Shown in pieces: positions 26,799 to 35,143 of a stretch of 64,000 bases of DNA. How positions within the stretch are numbered: the first letter of the stretch is position 1; each line of letters begins with the position of its first letter. Under the pieces are notes generated by a model, which was not told the DNA's origin, did not search any database, and worked only from the letters and a program-made list of their open reading frames with translations. This stretch comes from Oscillospiraceae bacterium. GTDB taxonomy: Bacteria > Bacillota > Clostridia > Oscillospirales > Acutalibacteraceae. The translations under genes were made by a program, and so were the position numbers. The stretch spans positions 248,001-312,000 of the forward strand of contig SVOT01000002.1 in NCBI GenBank assembly GCA_015066225.1. Direction: 5' to 3'.

Positions 26799-27563
26799 TT
26801 AAACATTAAAAAGCCTTTTTGTGTTTTCGGTGGCAATATTGAGCACTTCTTGTGGGTTAAGTCCCGTTATTTCACCCATCTTTTCTGCCACAAAGGGAAT
26901 CAACGAAGAGTCGTTTCGCTTGCCGCGCATGGGCACAGGAGCCATATATGGGCAATCTGTTTCAAGAAGAAGTCTGTTGGGTGGTAGCATTTCTGCCACC
27001 TCGATAGCTTTTCGAGCGTTTTTAAAGGTCAGTGCACCACCGAAACCGATATACATACCAAGCTTCAAAACTTCCTTTGCCATTTCTACACTACCCGAAA
27101 AGCAATGTAAAACCCCTTGGGGCTTGTGCTTTTTCAGGATTTCAAGAGTGTCGCCGTGGGCTTCTCTGTCGTGGACTATTATGGGAAGATTCAGCTCTTC
27201 TGCAAGAAGAAGCTGTTTTTCAAAAACCTCTTTTTGCTTTTCTTTTGTATCCTGGCGCCAATAATAATCCAGCCCTATTTCGCCGATTGCAACGCATTTT
27301 TCGTGCTGTGCAAGCTCTCTTAGAATATCAAGGTAGTTTTCAGGAAGCTTTTCCACCTCTTCGGGGTGGATTCCGCAGGCAAAATAAATGTAATCGTATT
27401 CTTCGGAAAGCTTCAAAGCTTCTTTTGACGATTCCAAATCTGCGCCGCAGTTTATAACACCGCAAATGCCCGACTCTTTAAGGGAGCCGAGCATATTTCT
27501 GCGGTCATCATTGAACGCTTTGTCTGTGTAATGTGCGTGTGAATCAAAAATGTTTTTATACAT
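26799..27563 (-). CDS. tatD: TatD-family metal-dependent hydrolase
   Basis: Metal-dependent DNase/exonuclease of the TatD (YcfH) branch, 254 residues, cytosolic. Motifs in order: FDSHAHYTDKAF at residue 6 (HxH), IGEIGLDYYW near 95 (Glu), IVHDREAH near 130, LHCFSGSV near 155 and LLETDCPYMAP near 202. It lies 8 bp after metG, the very common metG-tatD arrangement in Firmicutes. Reported roles are 3'-5' DNA trimming and repair, and D-aminoacyl-tRNA deacylation in some relatives. Confidence 0.93.
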   Translation of the reverse strand: MYKNIFDSHAHYTDKAFNDDRRNMLGSLKESGICGVINCGADLESSKEALKLSEEYDYIYFACGIHPEEVEKLPENYLDILRELAQHEKCVAIGEIGLDYYWRQDTKEKQKEVFEKQLLLAEELNLPIIVHDREAHGDTLEILKKHKPQGVLHCFSGSVEMAKEVLKLGMYIGFGGALTFKNARKAIEVAEMLPPNRLLLETDCPYMAPVPMRGKRNDSSLIPFVAEKMGEITGLNPQEVLNIATENTKRLFNV

Positions 27564-27571
27564 ATTTTATA

Positions 27572-29500
27572 TTAACTCAACTGTGTGCCTGCGGGGAGAC
27601 CGTCAACAAAAGCAACCTTAACGTCGTTTTCGCCGATTTCACCTGCAAGAATCATACCGTGGCTTTCAACACCGCAAAGTGTTCTTGGTGCAAGATTTGC
27701 AACAACAATAACCTTTTTGCCGATAAGGTCGTCGGGGCTGTACCAGTTTGCAATACCGGAAGCAACCGTTCGGGGTGTTTTTGTGCCATCGTTAAGTGTG
27801 AGCTCGAGAAGCTTCTTTGCTCGCTTTATGGGCTTGCAATCAACAACCTCACACACACGAAGCTCAACCTTTGCGAAATCGTCATACTGAATTTCTGCAA
27901 GACCTTCAATTTCAGGCTTCTCTTCCTCCGGCTGGGGGAGAGATGCTTCAATCTCTGCAAGAGTTTTTTCAACGTCAAGACGTGAGAAGAGCGGTGTTGC
28001 AACACCAACCCTGTCGCCTGCCTTGATTGCACCGAATTCTGCGAGAGAGTCAAGTGTATTGACATCCGAGCCGATTTGCTCAAGTATTTTTGCACTTGTT
28101 TCGGGCATAAAGGGCTCAAGAAGAACTGCAATAAAGCGGATTCCCTCAAGAAGATTATAGAGAACTGTGCCGAGTCTTGCTTTCTTTTCTTCGTCCTTAG
28201 CAAGAGCCCAGGGCATTGTTTCGTCAATATATTTATTGCAACGCTTTGCAAGGTCAAGCACCTTAGAAAGTGCATCGCTGACCTTGTAGGTGTCAAGAAG
28301 CTTTGCAACCTCGCCCAATGTGGAAAGTGCGGTTTCTTTAAGGTCTGTGTCAATATCCTCAGCAGCTGTGGGAGCCTGAATAACACCGTCGAAATATTTG
28401 TTGTTCATTGCAACCGTGCGGTTAACAAGATTGCCGAGAGTGTTTGCAAGGTCGGAGTTGAATCGCTCGATGATTGTTTCATAGGTGATTGTTCCGTCCT
28501 GTGCGTGGGGCATTTCTGAAAGAAGGTAGTAACGCACGGCGTCAACACCGAAGCGGTTGCAAAGGTCATCTGCATAAATAACATTGCCACGGGATTTTGA
28601 CATTTTGTCGTTACCCGAAAGAAGCCAAGGGTGACCAAACACCTGTTTGGGAAGGGGCTCGCCCAATGCCATAAGCATAATGGGCCAGTAAATTGTGTGG
28701 AAACGAAGAATATCCTTGCCGATAATGTGAACGTTAGCGGGCCAGTATTTTTTGTATAATTCACCGCTACCGTCGGGGTCGTAACCGAGGCTTGTGATGT
28801 AGTTTGAAAGAGCATCAATCCAAACATAAACAACGTGTTTATCGTCAAATGGAACGGGTACACCCCATTTGAACGTTGAGCGAGAAACACACAAATCCTG
28901 AAGACCGGGCTTGATGAAGTTGTTTATCATCTCTTTTTTGCGGCTTTCGGGGTAGATGAAATTGGGGTTCTGTTCAATATATTCTTCAAGCTGCTTCTGA
29001 TATTTACTTAATTTAAAAAAGTATGTTTCTTCTTTTTCTTTTTTTACTTCTCTTCCGCAATCGGGGCATTTGCCGTCAACAAGCTGTGAATCTGTAAAGA
29101 AGCTTTCACAGGGCACACAGTACCAACCCTCGTATTCACTCTTGTAGATATCGCCTTTATCATAAAGAGCTTTAAAGATTTTCTGAACAGCTTTTTCGTG
29201 GTCTTCGTCTGTTGTGCGGATAAATTTATCATAGGTTGTATTAAGGCAATCGCAGATATCCTTGATTTCGCCCGCAACCTTGTCAACATATTCTTTGGGT
29301 GAAACACCTGCCGCAGCAGCGTATTCCTCGATTTTCTGACCGTGCTCGTCGGTGCCTGTCTGGAAGAAAACGTCATAGCCCTGCATTCGTTTAAACCTTG
29401 CCAAAGCATCGGAAAGCACGATTTCATAAGAGTTTCCGATATGGGGTTTTCTAGAGGTGTATGCAATTGCTGTGGTAATGTAATAGGGCTGTTTGCTCAT
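27572..29500 (-). CDS. metG: Methionine--tRNA ligase
   Basis: Charges initiator and elongator tRNA-Met. 642 residues. HIGH motif as PHIGNSYE near residue 19; zinc knuckle CVPCESFF ... CPDCGRE near 127-150; KMSKS intact near 298 (DKMSKSRGNV). The C-terminal 110 residues (FAKVELRVCEVVD ... VVANLAPRTLCGVESHGMIL) are the OB-fold tRNA-binding domain that drives dimerisation. ATG 29500 follows AAGGAGAAAAAACG. It heads the metG-tatD unit. No T-box leader is evident in the 80 bp upstream. Confidence 0.97.
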   Translation of the reverse strand: MSKQPYYITTAIAYTSRKPHIGNSYEIVLSDALARFKRMQGYDVFFQTGTDEHGQKIEEYAAAAGVSPKEYVDKVAGEIKDICDCLNTTYDKFIRTTDEDHEKAVQKIFKALYDKGDIYKSEYEGWYCVPCESFFTDSQLVDGKCPDCGREVKKEKEETYFFKLSKYQKQLEEYIEQNPNFIYPESRKKEMINNFIKPGLQDLCVSRSTFKWGVPVPFDDKHVVYVWIDALSNYITSLGYDPDGSGELYKKYWPANVHIIGKDILRFHTIYWPIMLMALGEPLPKQVFGHPWLLSGNDKMSKSRGNVIYADDLCNRFGVDAVRYYLLSEMPHAQDGTITYETIIERFNSDLANTLGNLVNRTVAMNNKYFDGVIQAPTAAEDIDTDLKETALSTLGEVAKLLDTYKVSDALSKVLDLAKRCNKYIDETMPWALAKDEEKKARLGTVLYNLLEGIRFIAVLLEPFMPETSAKILEQIGSDVNTLDSLAEFGAIKAGDRVGVATPLFSRLDVEKTLAEIEASLPQPEEEKPEIEGLAEIQYDDFAKVELRVCEVVDCKPIKRAKKLLELTLNDGTKTPRTVASGIANWYSPDDLIGKKVIVVANLAPRTLCGVESHGMILAGEIGENDVKVAFVDGLPAGTQLS

Positions 29501-29579
29501 TTTCGTTTTTTCTCCTTATTTATGATTTAGAGTTTACCACCTCTCGAATGGGAGAGGTGGTTTGAGAATCATTATAGTA

Positions 29580-31940
29580 TTATTCGCTCTTTAAGTCAAG
29601 TTTAACCTTGCCGATTCCTTTTGCGTCAACGGTAACGGTAATGTCGCCTTTTTCACCGTTTGTGCGAATCCAGAACGCTCTGTCGCCGCCTATGAGCGGG
29701 AATTCAGAGGGACCGATAAGCTCTGCCGCGCCTTTAACGGTAACCTTTATTGAGCTGTCTGCAAAGGGAACTCTGTTACCGTTCTGGTCTTTGGCAACAA
29801 TTTCGATTCTTGTTGCATCGTAGGTATCCTCTTCTTTAAGAACATAGGAATCAGCCTTAACGTCGATGTGTAGCTCTGTAACAGCAGTTCTCACTACCGT
29901 TGCAACACATTCGCCGTCCTTATAGCCCTCGAAGGCGTAGGTAATCTGCTCGTTACCCCAACCGCCGATATATTTTGTGACAATATCGAACATTCTGTTA
30001 AATGGGATTTTGCCGACTACCATTGCGGCGCCCGCTTTAACGAATTTTGAGGGCGGCAGCTTCCACTGCTTTGTCTGGGCGGCAACAAGTGTATCTGTAA
30101 GGAGTGCCGCTGCTTTGGGGTCAAGACCATCATCTGTAACGAGTGCATCGCCGATAAAATCGGATGCAATCATCGGGGGATGGGGAAGGTTTTTGAATTT
30201 TGAAGAATCGGGGTAAATTGTGCTTGTATATTTACCGTTTTTATAAAGCTTTACGTAATCGCAGTTTGTAAACACCCAAACGTCGCCGATTGTTCCGCCG
30301 GGATGCTCACCGATATCCATAGCGGAGGTAACCTCAAGGAAAGGCTTGTCATCCTGCTGTGAACGGTAGATTGCGGCACCCATTTTGGGAACGCGGAACA
30401 TATCCGTTACACCGTGGTAGCAGATTCTGTCACCGCTGCCGAAGTCCTTGTGGGTGTTGTAGTCTGCCATACACCAGCCGATAGCACCGCTTGTTCTGGG
30501 GTTGCCATAGGCTGAGTTGAGAACTCTTGTGTGGCGAAGGGCGTGCTCTGCTCTTACACCCTCTTTGTCAAAGCTCTTTGTGGGGAACATATGGCCGTTG
30601 TGCTCTGTTACGAGATAGGGAGCAGTAAGGCTTTTTGTGACAAGAGCCGGGGGGAGAAGGTTGATAAAGCTACCTGAATGAATAAAATCGTTCATTGTGT
30701 AAACGTCTTCAAGAAGGTGGCTCATAGGCATATTTCTTACGCCGCCTGTCTGACGTGTATTGTCAAGCTCCCTTGCAAGAGCGTTTGTCTGTGTGTAGAA
30801 TTCGTCGCAATCAAGACCCTCGTTAACACGAACACCCCAAAGAATAACACAGGGATGGTTTCTGTCACGAAGCACCATTCTGCGGACGTTATCGAGGCAG
30901 ATATCTCGCCATTCACCCTCACCAAGGTGCTGCCAGGAGGGCATTTCTGTGAAAACAAGAAGACCGATTTCATCGCAACGGTCAAGAAAATGAACGCTGT
31001 CAGGGTAGTGAGAGGTTCTTACAAGGTTAACGCCCAATTCATATTTGAGCAAGTCAGCATCGGCTTTCTGTACGTTTTTTGGCATAGCGTAGCCAACATA
31101 GGGATAGCTCTGGTGGCGGTTAAGACCACGGATTTTGATTTTTCTGCCGTTGAGGTAGAAGCCGTCAGTTAAGAAACGGCATTCTCTGAAGCCGAAGCGT
31201 ACAGAGATTTCGTCTTTTTCATCAAGCTTTACCTTGAGAGTGTAAAGCTTGGGGTTTTCTGTATCCCACAGTTCAACGTCTGTTACTGCCCACTTTGCGT
31301 TAATAACTCTGCCGCTGAAATCTGTTTTCTTTTCGCCGATAACAGTGTCACCGTCAAGAAGTGTAAAGGTAAGCTCGCCCTTTGCACTTTCAGAAAGAGT
31401 AACGTCAATGTCAAGAACCTTTCTGGGCTGAAGAATGTTGAGAGTTCTCACAAAAGCATTGTCAAGATAAACCTCGCTGACCTCTTCAAGCCAAACCTCG
31501 CGGTAAATACCGCCATATACGAGGTAGTCAACAACGTTGCCGAAGGGCGGGATTTCTTTTCTTTCGGTGGAGTCAAGCTCAACCACCAGAAGGTTTTCGC
31601 CCGATTTTACTTTTTCGGTGATGTCAAAGGTAAAGGGGTTATATGCTCCCTTGTATTCGCCAATAAACTCACCGTTGAGATAAACCTTTGAATAAAGTGA
31701 AGCGCCTTCGAAATGGAGAATAAGGCGGGTGCCTTTTGATTTTTTAACCTTGAAGGCTTTGCGATAACAGCTGACAAACTGGTACGACTTTTCGTCAAAG
31801 TAATTCAAAGGCAATTCAAGATTTGTGTGGGGGATATCTACGGTTTGAAATTTACTGTCGTCAAATGAGGGTTTAATCATTTCCTCTTTGAATGAGGGGG
31901 AGTATTTCCAACCGAAGTTAAGAGATTGAACGTTACGCAT
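29580..31940 (-). CDS. Glycoside hydrolase family 2 (beta-galactosidase-like)
   Basis: 786 residues, cytosolic (no signal peptide). Layout: N-terminal jelly-roll sugar-binding domain 1-165, Ig-like domain about 165-260, TIM barrel about 260-560, and two C-terminal beta domains. The acid/base glutamate is in WGVRVNEG near residue 375, and a plausible nucleophile is the Glu in YLVTEHNGH near 460. HYPDSVHFLDRCDEIG is a GH2 hallmark. The specificity (beta-galactoside, glucuronide or mannoside) cannot be fixed by eye. ATG 31940 follows AAAAGGGTGA. A hairpin (29540-29564, CCACCTCTC / GAGAGGTGG) follows the gene without a T-run. Confidence 0.93.
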   Translation of the reverse strand: MRNVQSLNFGWKYSPSFKEEMIKPSFDDSKFQTVDIPHTNLELPLNYFDEKSYQFVSCYRKAFKVKKSKGTRLILHFEGASLYSKVYLNGEFIGEYKGAYNPFTFDITEKVKSGENLLVVELDSTERKEIPPFGNVVDYLVYGGIYREVWLEEVSEVYLDNAFVRTLNILQPRKVLDIDVTLSESAKGELTFTLLDGDTVIGEKKTDFSGRVINAKWAVTDVELWDTENPKLYTLKVKLDEKDEISVRFGFRECRFLTDGFYLNGRKIKIRGLNRHQSYPYVGYAMPKNVQKADADLLKYELGVNLVRTSHYPDSVHFLDRCDEIGLLVFTEMPSWQHLGEGEWRDICLDNVRRMVLRDRNHPCVILWGVRVNEGLDCDEFYTQTNALARELDNTRQTGGVRNMPMSHLLEDVYTMNDFIHSGSFINLLPPALVTKSLTAPYLVTEHNGHMFPTKSFDKEGVRAEHALRHTRVLNSAYGNPRTSGAIGWCMADYNTHKDFGSGDRICYHGVTDMFRVPKMGAAIYRSQQDDKPFLEVTSAMDIGEHPGGTIGDVWVFTNCDYVKLYKNGKYTSTIYPDSSKFKNLPHPPMIASDFIGDALVTDDGLDPKAAALLTDTLVAAQTKQWKLPPSKFVKAGAAMVVGKIPFNRMFDIVTKYIGGWGNEQITYAFEGYKDGECVATVVRTAVTELHIDVKADSYVLKEEDTYDATRIEIVAKDQNGNRVPFADSSIKVTVKGAAELIGPSEFPLIGGDRAFWIRTNGEKGDITVTVDAKGIGKVKLDLKSE

Positions 31941-31989
31941 TTAATCACCCTTTTCTGTATGATTCCATAATTATATATATTCTATACTA

Positions 31990-33306
31990 TTATAATTGGT
32001 ATGTCAATAAACTTGTTTTGGTGTTCTCGACCTTGCCTTCAATAACAGCATTTAGCAAATCGTTGAGAGCTTTGCCGATATCTGAACCCGAGTAGCCTTT
32101 CTTTAAAAGGTCGTCACCTGTTACGGAAAGCTGTGATATTTTGCAGCATTCGTTGTTTTCCTCTATTTCGCGAAGCCACTGAAGACATTGTTCGGTTTCC
32201 TTCGAAATGTCACGGTAGCTTTCGCTCAAAGCACCCCTGTCACTTTTTTTGATAACAAGAAGTGTGCGTATATCCTCGGGGGTTTTTGTTTTAAGGTGCT
32301 TTTTGAGCTCTGTTTTCGTTTCGGGTGGCTCAAAATCGTGGTAACCCACAAGAAAAGAAACTCTGTTTATTGTTTTTTTATCGAATTTCAGGCGGGTGAG
32401 AATTTCTTTTGCCATTTCGCCGCCCACGGCTGCGTGATTTTTAAATGTGCTGTCGCCTTTGTCGTTTAATTTGTGGGTGGGCACCTTGCCGAGGTCGTGC
32501 AAAAACATCGTAAGACGAAGAATTCTGTCCTGCGGAATGGTATCCACCGTGTGGCAGATGTGCTCCCACACGTCATAGGCGTGTTTTTTACCGTATTGCT
32601 TGAAGCTTATTGCCGGCTTTATTTCGGGTATTATAACTGCGAAAACGTCGGCGTAATCCATAAGAATTCTGAAAGCGTTTTTGCCGCAAAGAAGCTTTGT
32701 GAGTTCAACGGCGATTCTTTCAGCTGAAATATTTTTTAAAAGCTCTTTGTTTGTGTGAATTGCAAAAGAGGTTTCTTTTTCTATCTCAAAGCCCAAAACA
32801 GATGCAAAACGTAATGCGCGCATTATGCGAAGACCGTCCTCGTTAAAGCGTTTGTGAGCATCGCCAACTGCTTTAATTATACCATTATATATATCTGTCG
32901 TTCCGCCGAACAAATCAACTATGCCCGTAGCGGGATTGAATGCAAGGGCATTTACCGTGAAATCACGTCGGGAAAGGTCGTTGGCAATTTTGTCTGTGAA
33001 GTTTATGGATTTCGGGTGACGGTTGTCGTCATAGTCACCATCTATTCTGAAGGTTGTGATTTCAAAGGGCATTTTATCAATAACCACAGTTAAGGTGCCG
33101 TGCTTCAGCCCGGTATCAATAGTTTTGAAATCCGAAAATATTGCTCGTGTTTCTTCGGGCAGGGCAGAAGTGGTAATATCCCAATCCTCGGGTGACAAGC
33201 CCATAAGCGTGTCACGCACACAACCGCCGACGCAGTACGCCTCAAACCCTGCATTTTCAAGACGGTCAAGTATCAGCTTAACGTTTTTGGGAAGATTGAA
33301 AGTCAT
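31990..33306 (-). CDS. cca: CCA tRNA nucleotidyltransferase with HD domain
   Basis: Adds or repairs the 3' CCA of tRNAs. 438 residues, class II. The catalytic head is GGCVRDTLMGLSPEDWDITT at residues 22-41 (the Asp-x-Asp pair in DWDI), followed by RRDFTVNALAFNP and the EDGLRIMRALRFA element. Residues 245-330 contain an HD phosphohydrolase-type domain (LTMFLHDLGKVPTH), as in the HD-containing branch. Many tRNAs in this group may lack encoded CCA, although the tRNA-Pro in this window has it. The 5' flank is AT-rich with an alternating TATATA stretch. Confidence 0.93.
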   Translation of the reverse strand: MTFNLPKNVKLILDRLENAGFEAYCVGGCVRDTLMGLSPEDWDITTSALPEETRAIFSDFKTIDTGLKHGTLTVVIDKMPFEITTFRIDGDYDDNRHPKSINFTDKIANDLSRRDFTVNALAFNPATGIVDLFGGTTDIYNGIIKAVGDAHKRFNEDGLRIMRALRFASVLGFEIEKETSFAIHTNKELLKNISAERIAVELTKLLCGKNAFRILMDYADVFAVIIPEIKPAISFKQYGKKHAYDVWEHICHTVDTIPQDRILRLTMFLHDLGKVPTHKLNDKGDSTFKNHAAVGGEMAKEILTRLKFDKKTINRVSFLVGYHDFEPPETKTELKKHLKTKTPEDIRTLLVIKKSDRGALSESYRDISKETEQCLQWLREIEENNECCKISQLSVTGDDLLKKGYSGSDIGKALNDLLNAVIEGKVENTKTSLLTYQL

Positions 33307-33565
33307 AAAGCTACCTCTCGCATACTATATATAATATATATTATGGTGTGAGTTTTGGCGCCTGTCAACTAAAAATTACAGTTTGACAGAAAAAAGCCTT
33401 TGAAAACCCCTAAAAGTTACAAAGTTGTAATTTTTGTAGTTTTAACCAAAACACATTAGAAAACACTTGTTGTTTTTTATATAAAAACAGGGTTAAGTGT
33501 AATATAATGTTGTTTTGGGTAGAAAACCTTTGTGAATTGTTAACAAAATATGCATTTCCACACAT

Positions 33566-33593
33566 TTGACTTTTAAAGAAACTTGGTTATAAT
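33566..33593 (+). promoter_or_regulatory. Promoter of the 3D-domain gene
   Basis: TTGACT and TATAAT with a 16-bp spacer. Start of transcription near 33600 gives a leader of about 148 nt before the ATG at 33748. The preceding 33307-33565 stretch is AT-rich with no gene that I can see. Confidence 0.7.
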
Positions 33594-33599
33594 ACCTTG

Positions 33600-33740
33600 T
33601 GCCATAGGATAACGGCGATTTTGCCGGCAATATTGGGTTGAAACTTTGGCAATTCAGCACGCTATTGCGGACAAAAAAGCCTACCAACAGCAGCTTTTTT
33701 AAAATAAGAAAGGTAGTAAAAGCTGCTTGTCTAAGGAGAT
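33600..33740 (+). promoter_or_regulatory. Structured 5' leader, candidate riboswitch or cis-regulator
   Basis: The leader can form a long-range helix CCGGCAATA (33624-33632) with TATTGCGG (33663-33670). Near the gene, CCTACC (33680-33685) can pair with GGTAG (33712-33716) while GCAGCTTTT (33690-33698) pairs with AAAAGCTGC (33718-33726). These two helices interleave, so they form either an H-type pseudoknot or exclusive alternatives, and they end 7 bases before the AAGGAG ribosome-binding site. Cell-wall enzyme genes often carry cyclic di-AMP riboswitches, but I do not see that consensus here. The class is unknown. Confidence 0.5.
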
Positions 33741-33747
33741 TAACACC

Positions 33748-35001
33748 ATGACAGTCAGAAAAATAGGCGAAACGGCAGTTCATTCGCCACTTAAAAGAGC
33801 TTCTCTTTTAGTGCTTGCAATTCTGTTTTTTGTTTCAGCAACTGCTTTCGCCACACCGTCAGTAATATATGATGTTACTATTTATGACGGCGACACAGTC
33901 GTTTCTGTTTCAACCGTTTCTACAGATGCGGAGGATGTTCTTGAAAATGCGGGCATAACAATCGATGCCGCAAAGGGTGATGAGGTAAACCTCACAAACT
34001 TCACAGGCACAGAAGGCAGTGTCATTTTTATAAAAAGAGGCGTTAAGGTTACGATTAAAAGCTTTGATGGCTCCTCTTATGCCGTTTACGCTTCAGGCAC
34101 GGTAAGTGATGCAATTGAGGCGGCGGGGATTACGCTCCCGAAGGGCACAGCACTTAACTTTGGTGCGGATGAAATCCTTAAAGACGGTATGAAAATAGAA
34201 ATATATGATATTTTCGATGTTACTATTGCTGTTGACGGCAAAAAGCTTACCGGCAAGGTTTCGGGTAAAACTGTTGCAGATGCACTTGAGGGTATGAATG
34301 TTTCATTGGATGAAAATGATTTCACAAAGCCTGCTCTTGACTCCGAAATTAAAGACGGTATGAAAATCACCGTTAACAGAGTTACTCTCAAAGAGAGAAC
34401 AGAAGAAGAAAAAATCGGATATGATACACAGTACACATATTCCGACTCTCTTTACAAAGACCACACAAAGGTTCTTAAAAAAGGCGAATACGGCTCAAAA
34501 GCAGTTGTGTATGAGGATCGTTACGTTAACGGTAAGCTTGAGAAATCTGTTGTAAAAACAGAAACAGTTCTCAAAAACAGCGTAAGCGAGCTCGTTCAGG
34601 TGGGAACAAGAGTTAATTCAGCTCCTTCTACCCTCCCTGTAGGCACACCCATAAGCGAAATGGCAATGCCCTCATACCTTAATATAGGCTCAAACGGCTT
34701 GCCCACAAGCTACAAATCAGTTATTAATGCAAAAGCAACGGCATATTGCATCCCCGGCGGTATCACCTCAACGGGTAAAAAGGCTCAGACAGGTTACATT
34801 GCAGTTGACCCCAAAGAGATTCCTTATGGCACAGAAATGTATATCGTTTCTGCCGACGGTCAGTATGTTTACGGCTACTGTATTGCGGCTGACACCGGCA
34901 GCTACATTTACGACGTTGACTGGACAGTTGACTTGTTTATGAACTCTGAAGCACAGTGTGTTAAGTGGGGCAGACGTGATATTATAATTTATGTTCTGTA
35001 A
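33748..35001 (+). CDS. Secreted DUF348/G5/3D-domain cell-wall protein
   Basis: 417 residues from ATG 33748 behind AAGGAG (the track's 33727 is a TTG inside the leader). A signal or anchor helix lies at residues 18-38 (LLVLAILFFVSATAFA). Three DUF348-like ubiquitin-fold repeats of about 55 residues follow (YDVTIYDGDT, VTIKSFDGSSY, FDVTIAVDGKKL), then a G5 domain (residues 220-300), then the C-terminal 3D domain with ATAYCIPGGITSTGKK, VDPKEIPYGT and AADTGSYIYDVDWTVDLFM. The 3D domain carries the catalytic Asp residues of lytic-transglycosylase-like Rpf/YuiC/YabE enzymes. It probably remodels peptidoglycan on the cell surface, as YabE-type proteins do. Confidence 0.93.
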   Translation: MTVRKIGETAVHSPLKRASLLVLAILFFVSATAFATPSVIYDVTIYDGDTVVSVSTVSTDAEDVLENAGITIDAAKGDEVNLTNFTGTEGSVIFIKRGVKVTIKSFDGSSYAVYASGTVSDAIEAAGITLPKGTALNFGADEILKDGMKIEIYDIFDVTIAVDGKKLTGKVSGKTVADALEGMNVSLDENDFTKPALDSEIKDGMKITVNRVTLKERTEEEKIGYDTQYTYSDSLYKDHTKVLKKGEYGSKAVVYEDRYVNGKLEKSVVKTETVLKNSVSELVQVGTRVNSAPSTLPVGTPISEMAMPSYLNIGSNGLPTSYKSVINAKATAYCIPGGITSTGKKAQTGYIAVDPKEIPYGTEMYIVSADGQYVYGYCIAADTGSYIYDVDWTVDLFMNSEAQCVKWGRRDIIIYVL

Positions 35002-35053
35002 TTAAAAAGGGGCTGTAAAAAAAGCGCAGACCGCACAAAACTATATAAAACAA

Positions 35054-35088
35054 GGGACTTTTATAGGTTTAAAGCCTGTAAAAGTCCT
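35054..35088 (+). terminator. Terminator of the 3D-domain gene
   Basis: GGGACTTTTATAGG pairs with CCTGTAAAAGTCC around a short loop, followed by TATTTTTTAAT. Confidence 0.85.
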
Positions 35089-35099
35089 ATTTTTTAATA

Positions 35100-35141
35100 A
35101 AAAGGAACAGTAAAAAACAAAGGTTTTTTACTGTTCCTTTT
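35100..35141 (-). terminator. Terminator of the glycerophosphotransferase gene
   Basis: AAAAGGAACAGTAAAAAAC / GTTTTTTACTGTTCCTTTT, a 19-bp perfect stem directly after the minus-strand gene. The stem bases provide T-runs in both directions. Confidence 0.85.
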
Positions 35142-35143
35142 AG

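Noticed and set aside
29536-29565. T-box or riboswitch upstream of metG
   Set aside because: Only a simple 9-bp hairpin (CCACCTCTC / GAGAGGTGG) is present in an 80-bp gap. It fits the end of the GH2 transcript, and no T-box sequence is visible.
33600-33740. Cyclic di-AMP (ydaO) or cyclic di-GMP riboswitch
   Set aside because: Gene context fits, and TTGGGTTGAAAC faintly recalls one ydaO segment, but the other conserved blocks are absent by eye. Kept only as an unclassified structured leader.
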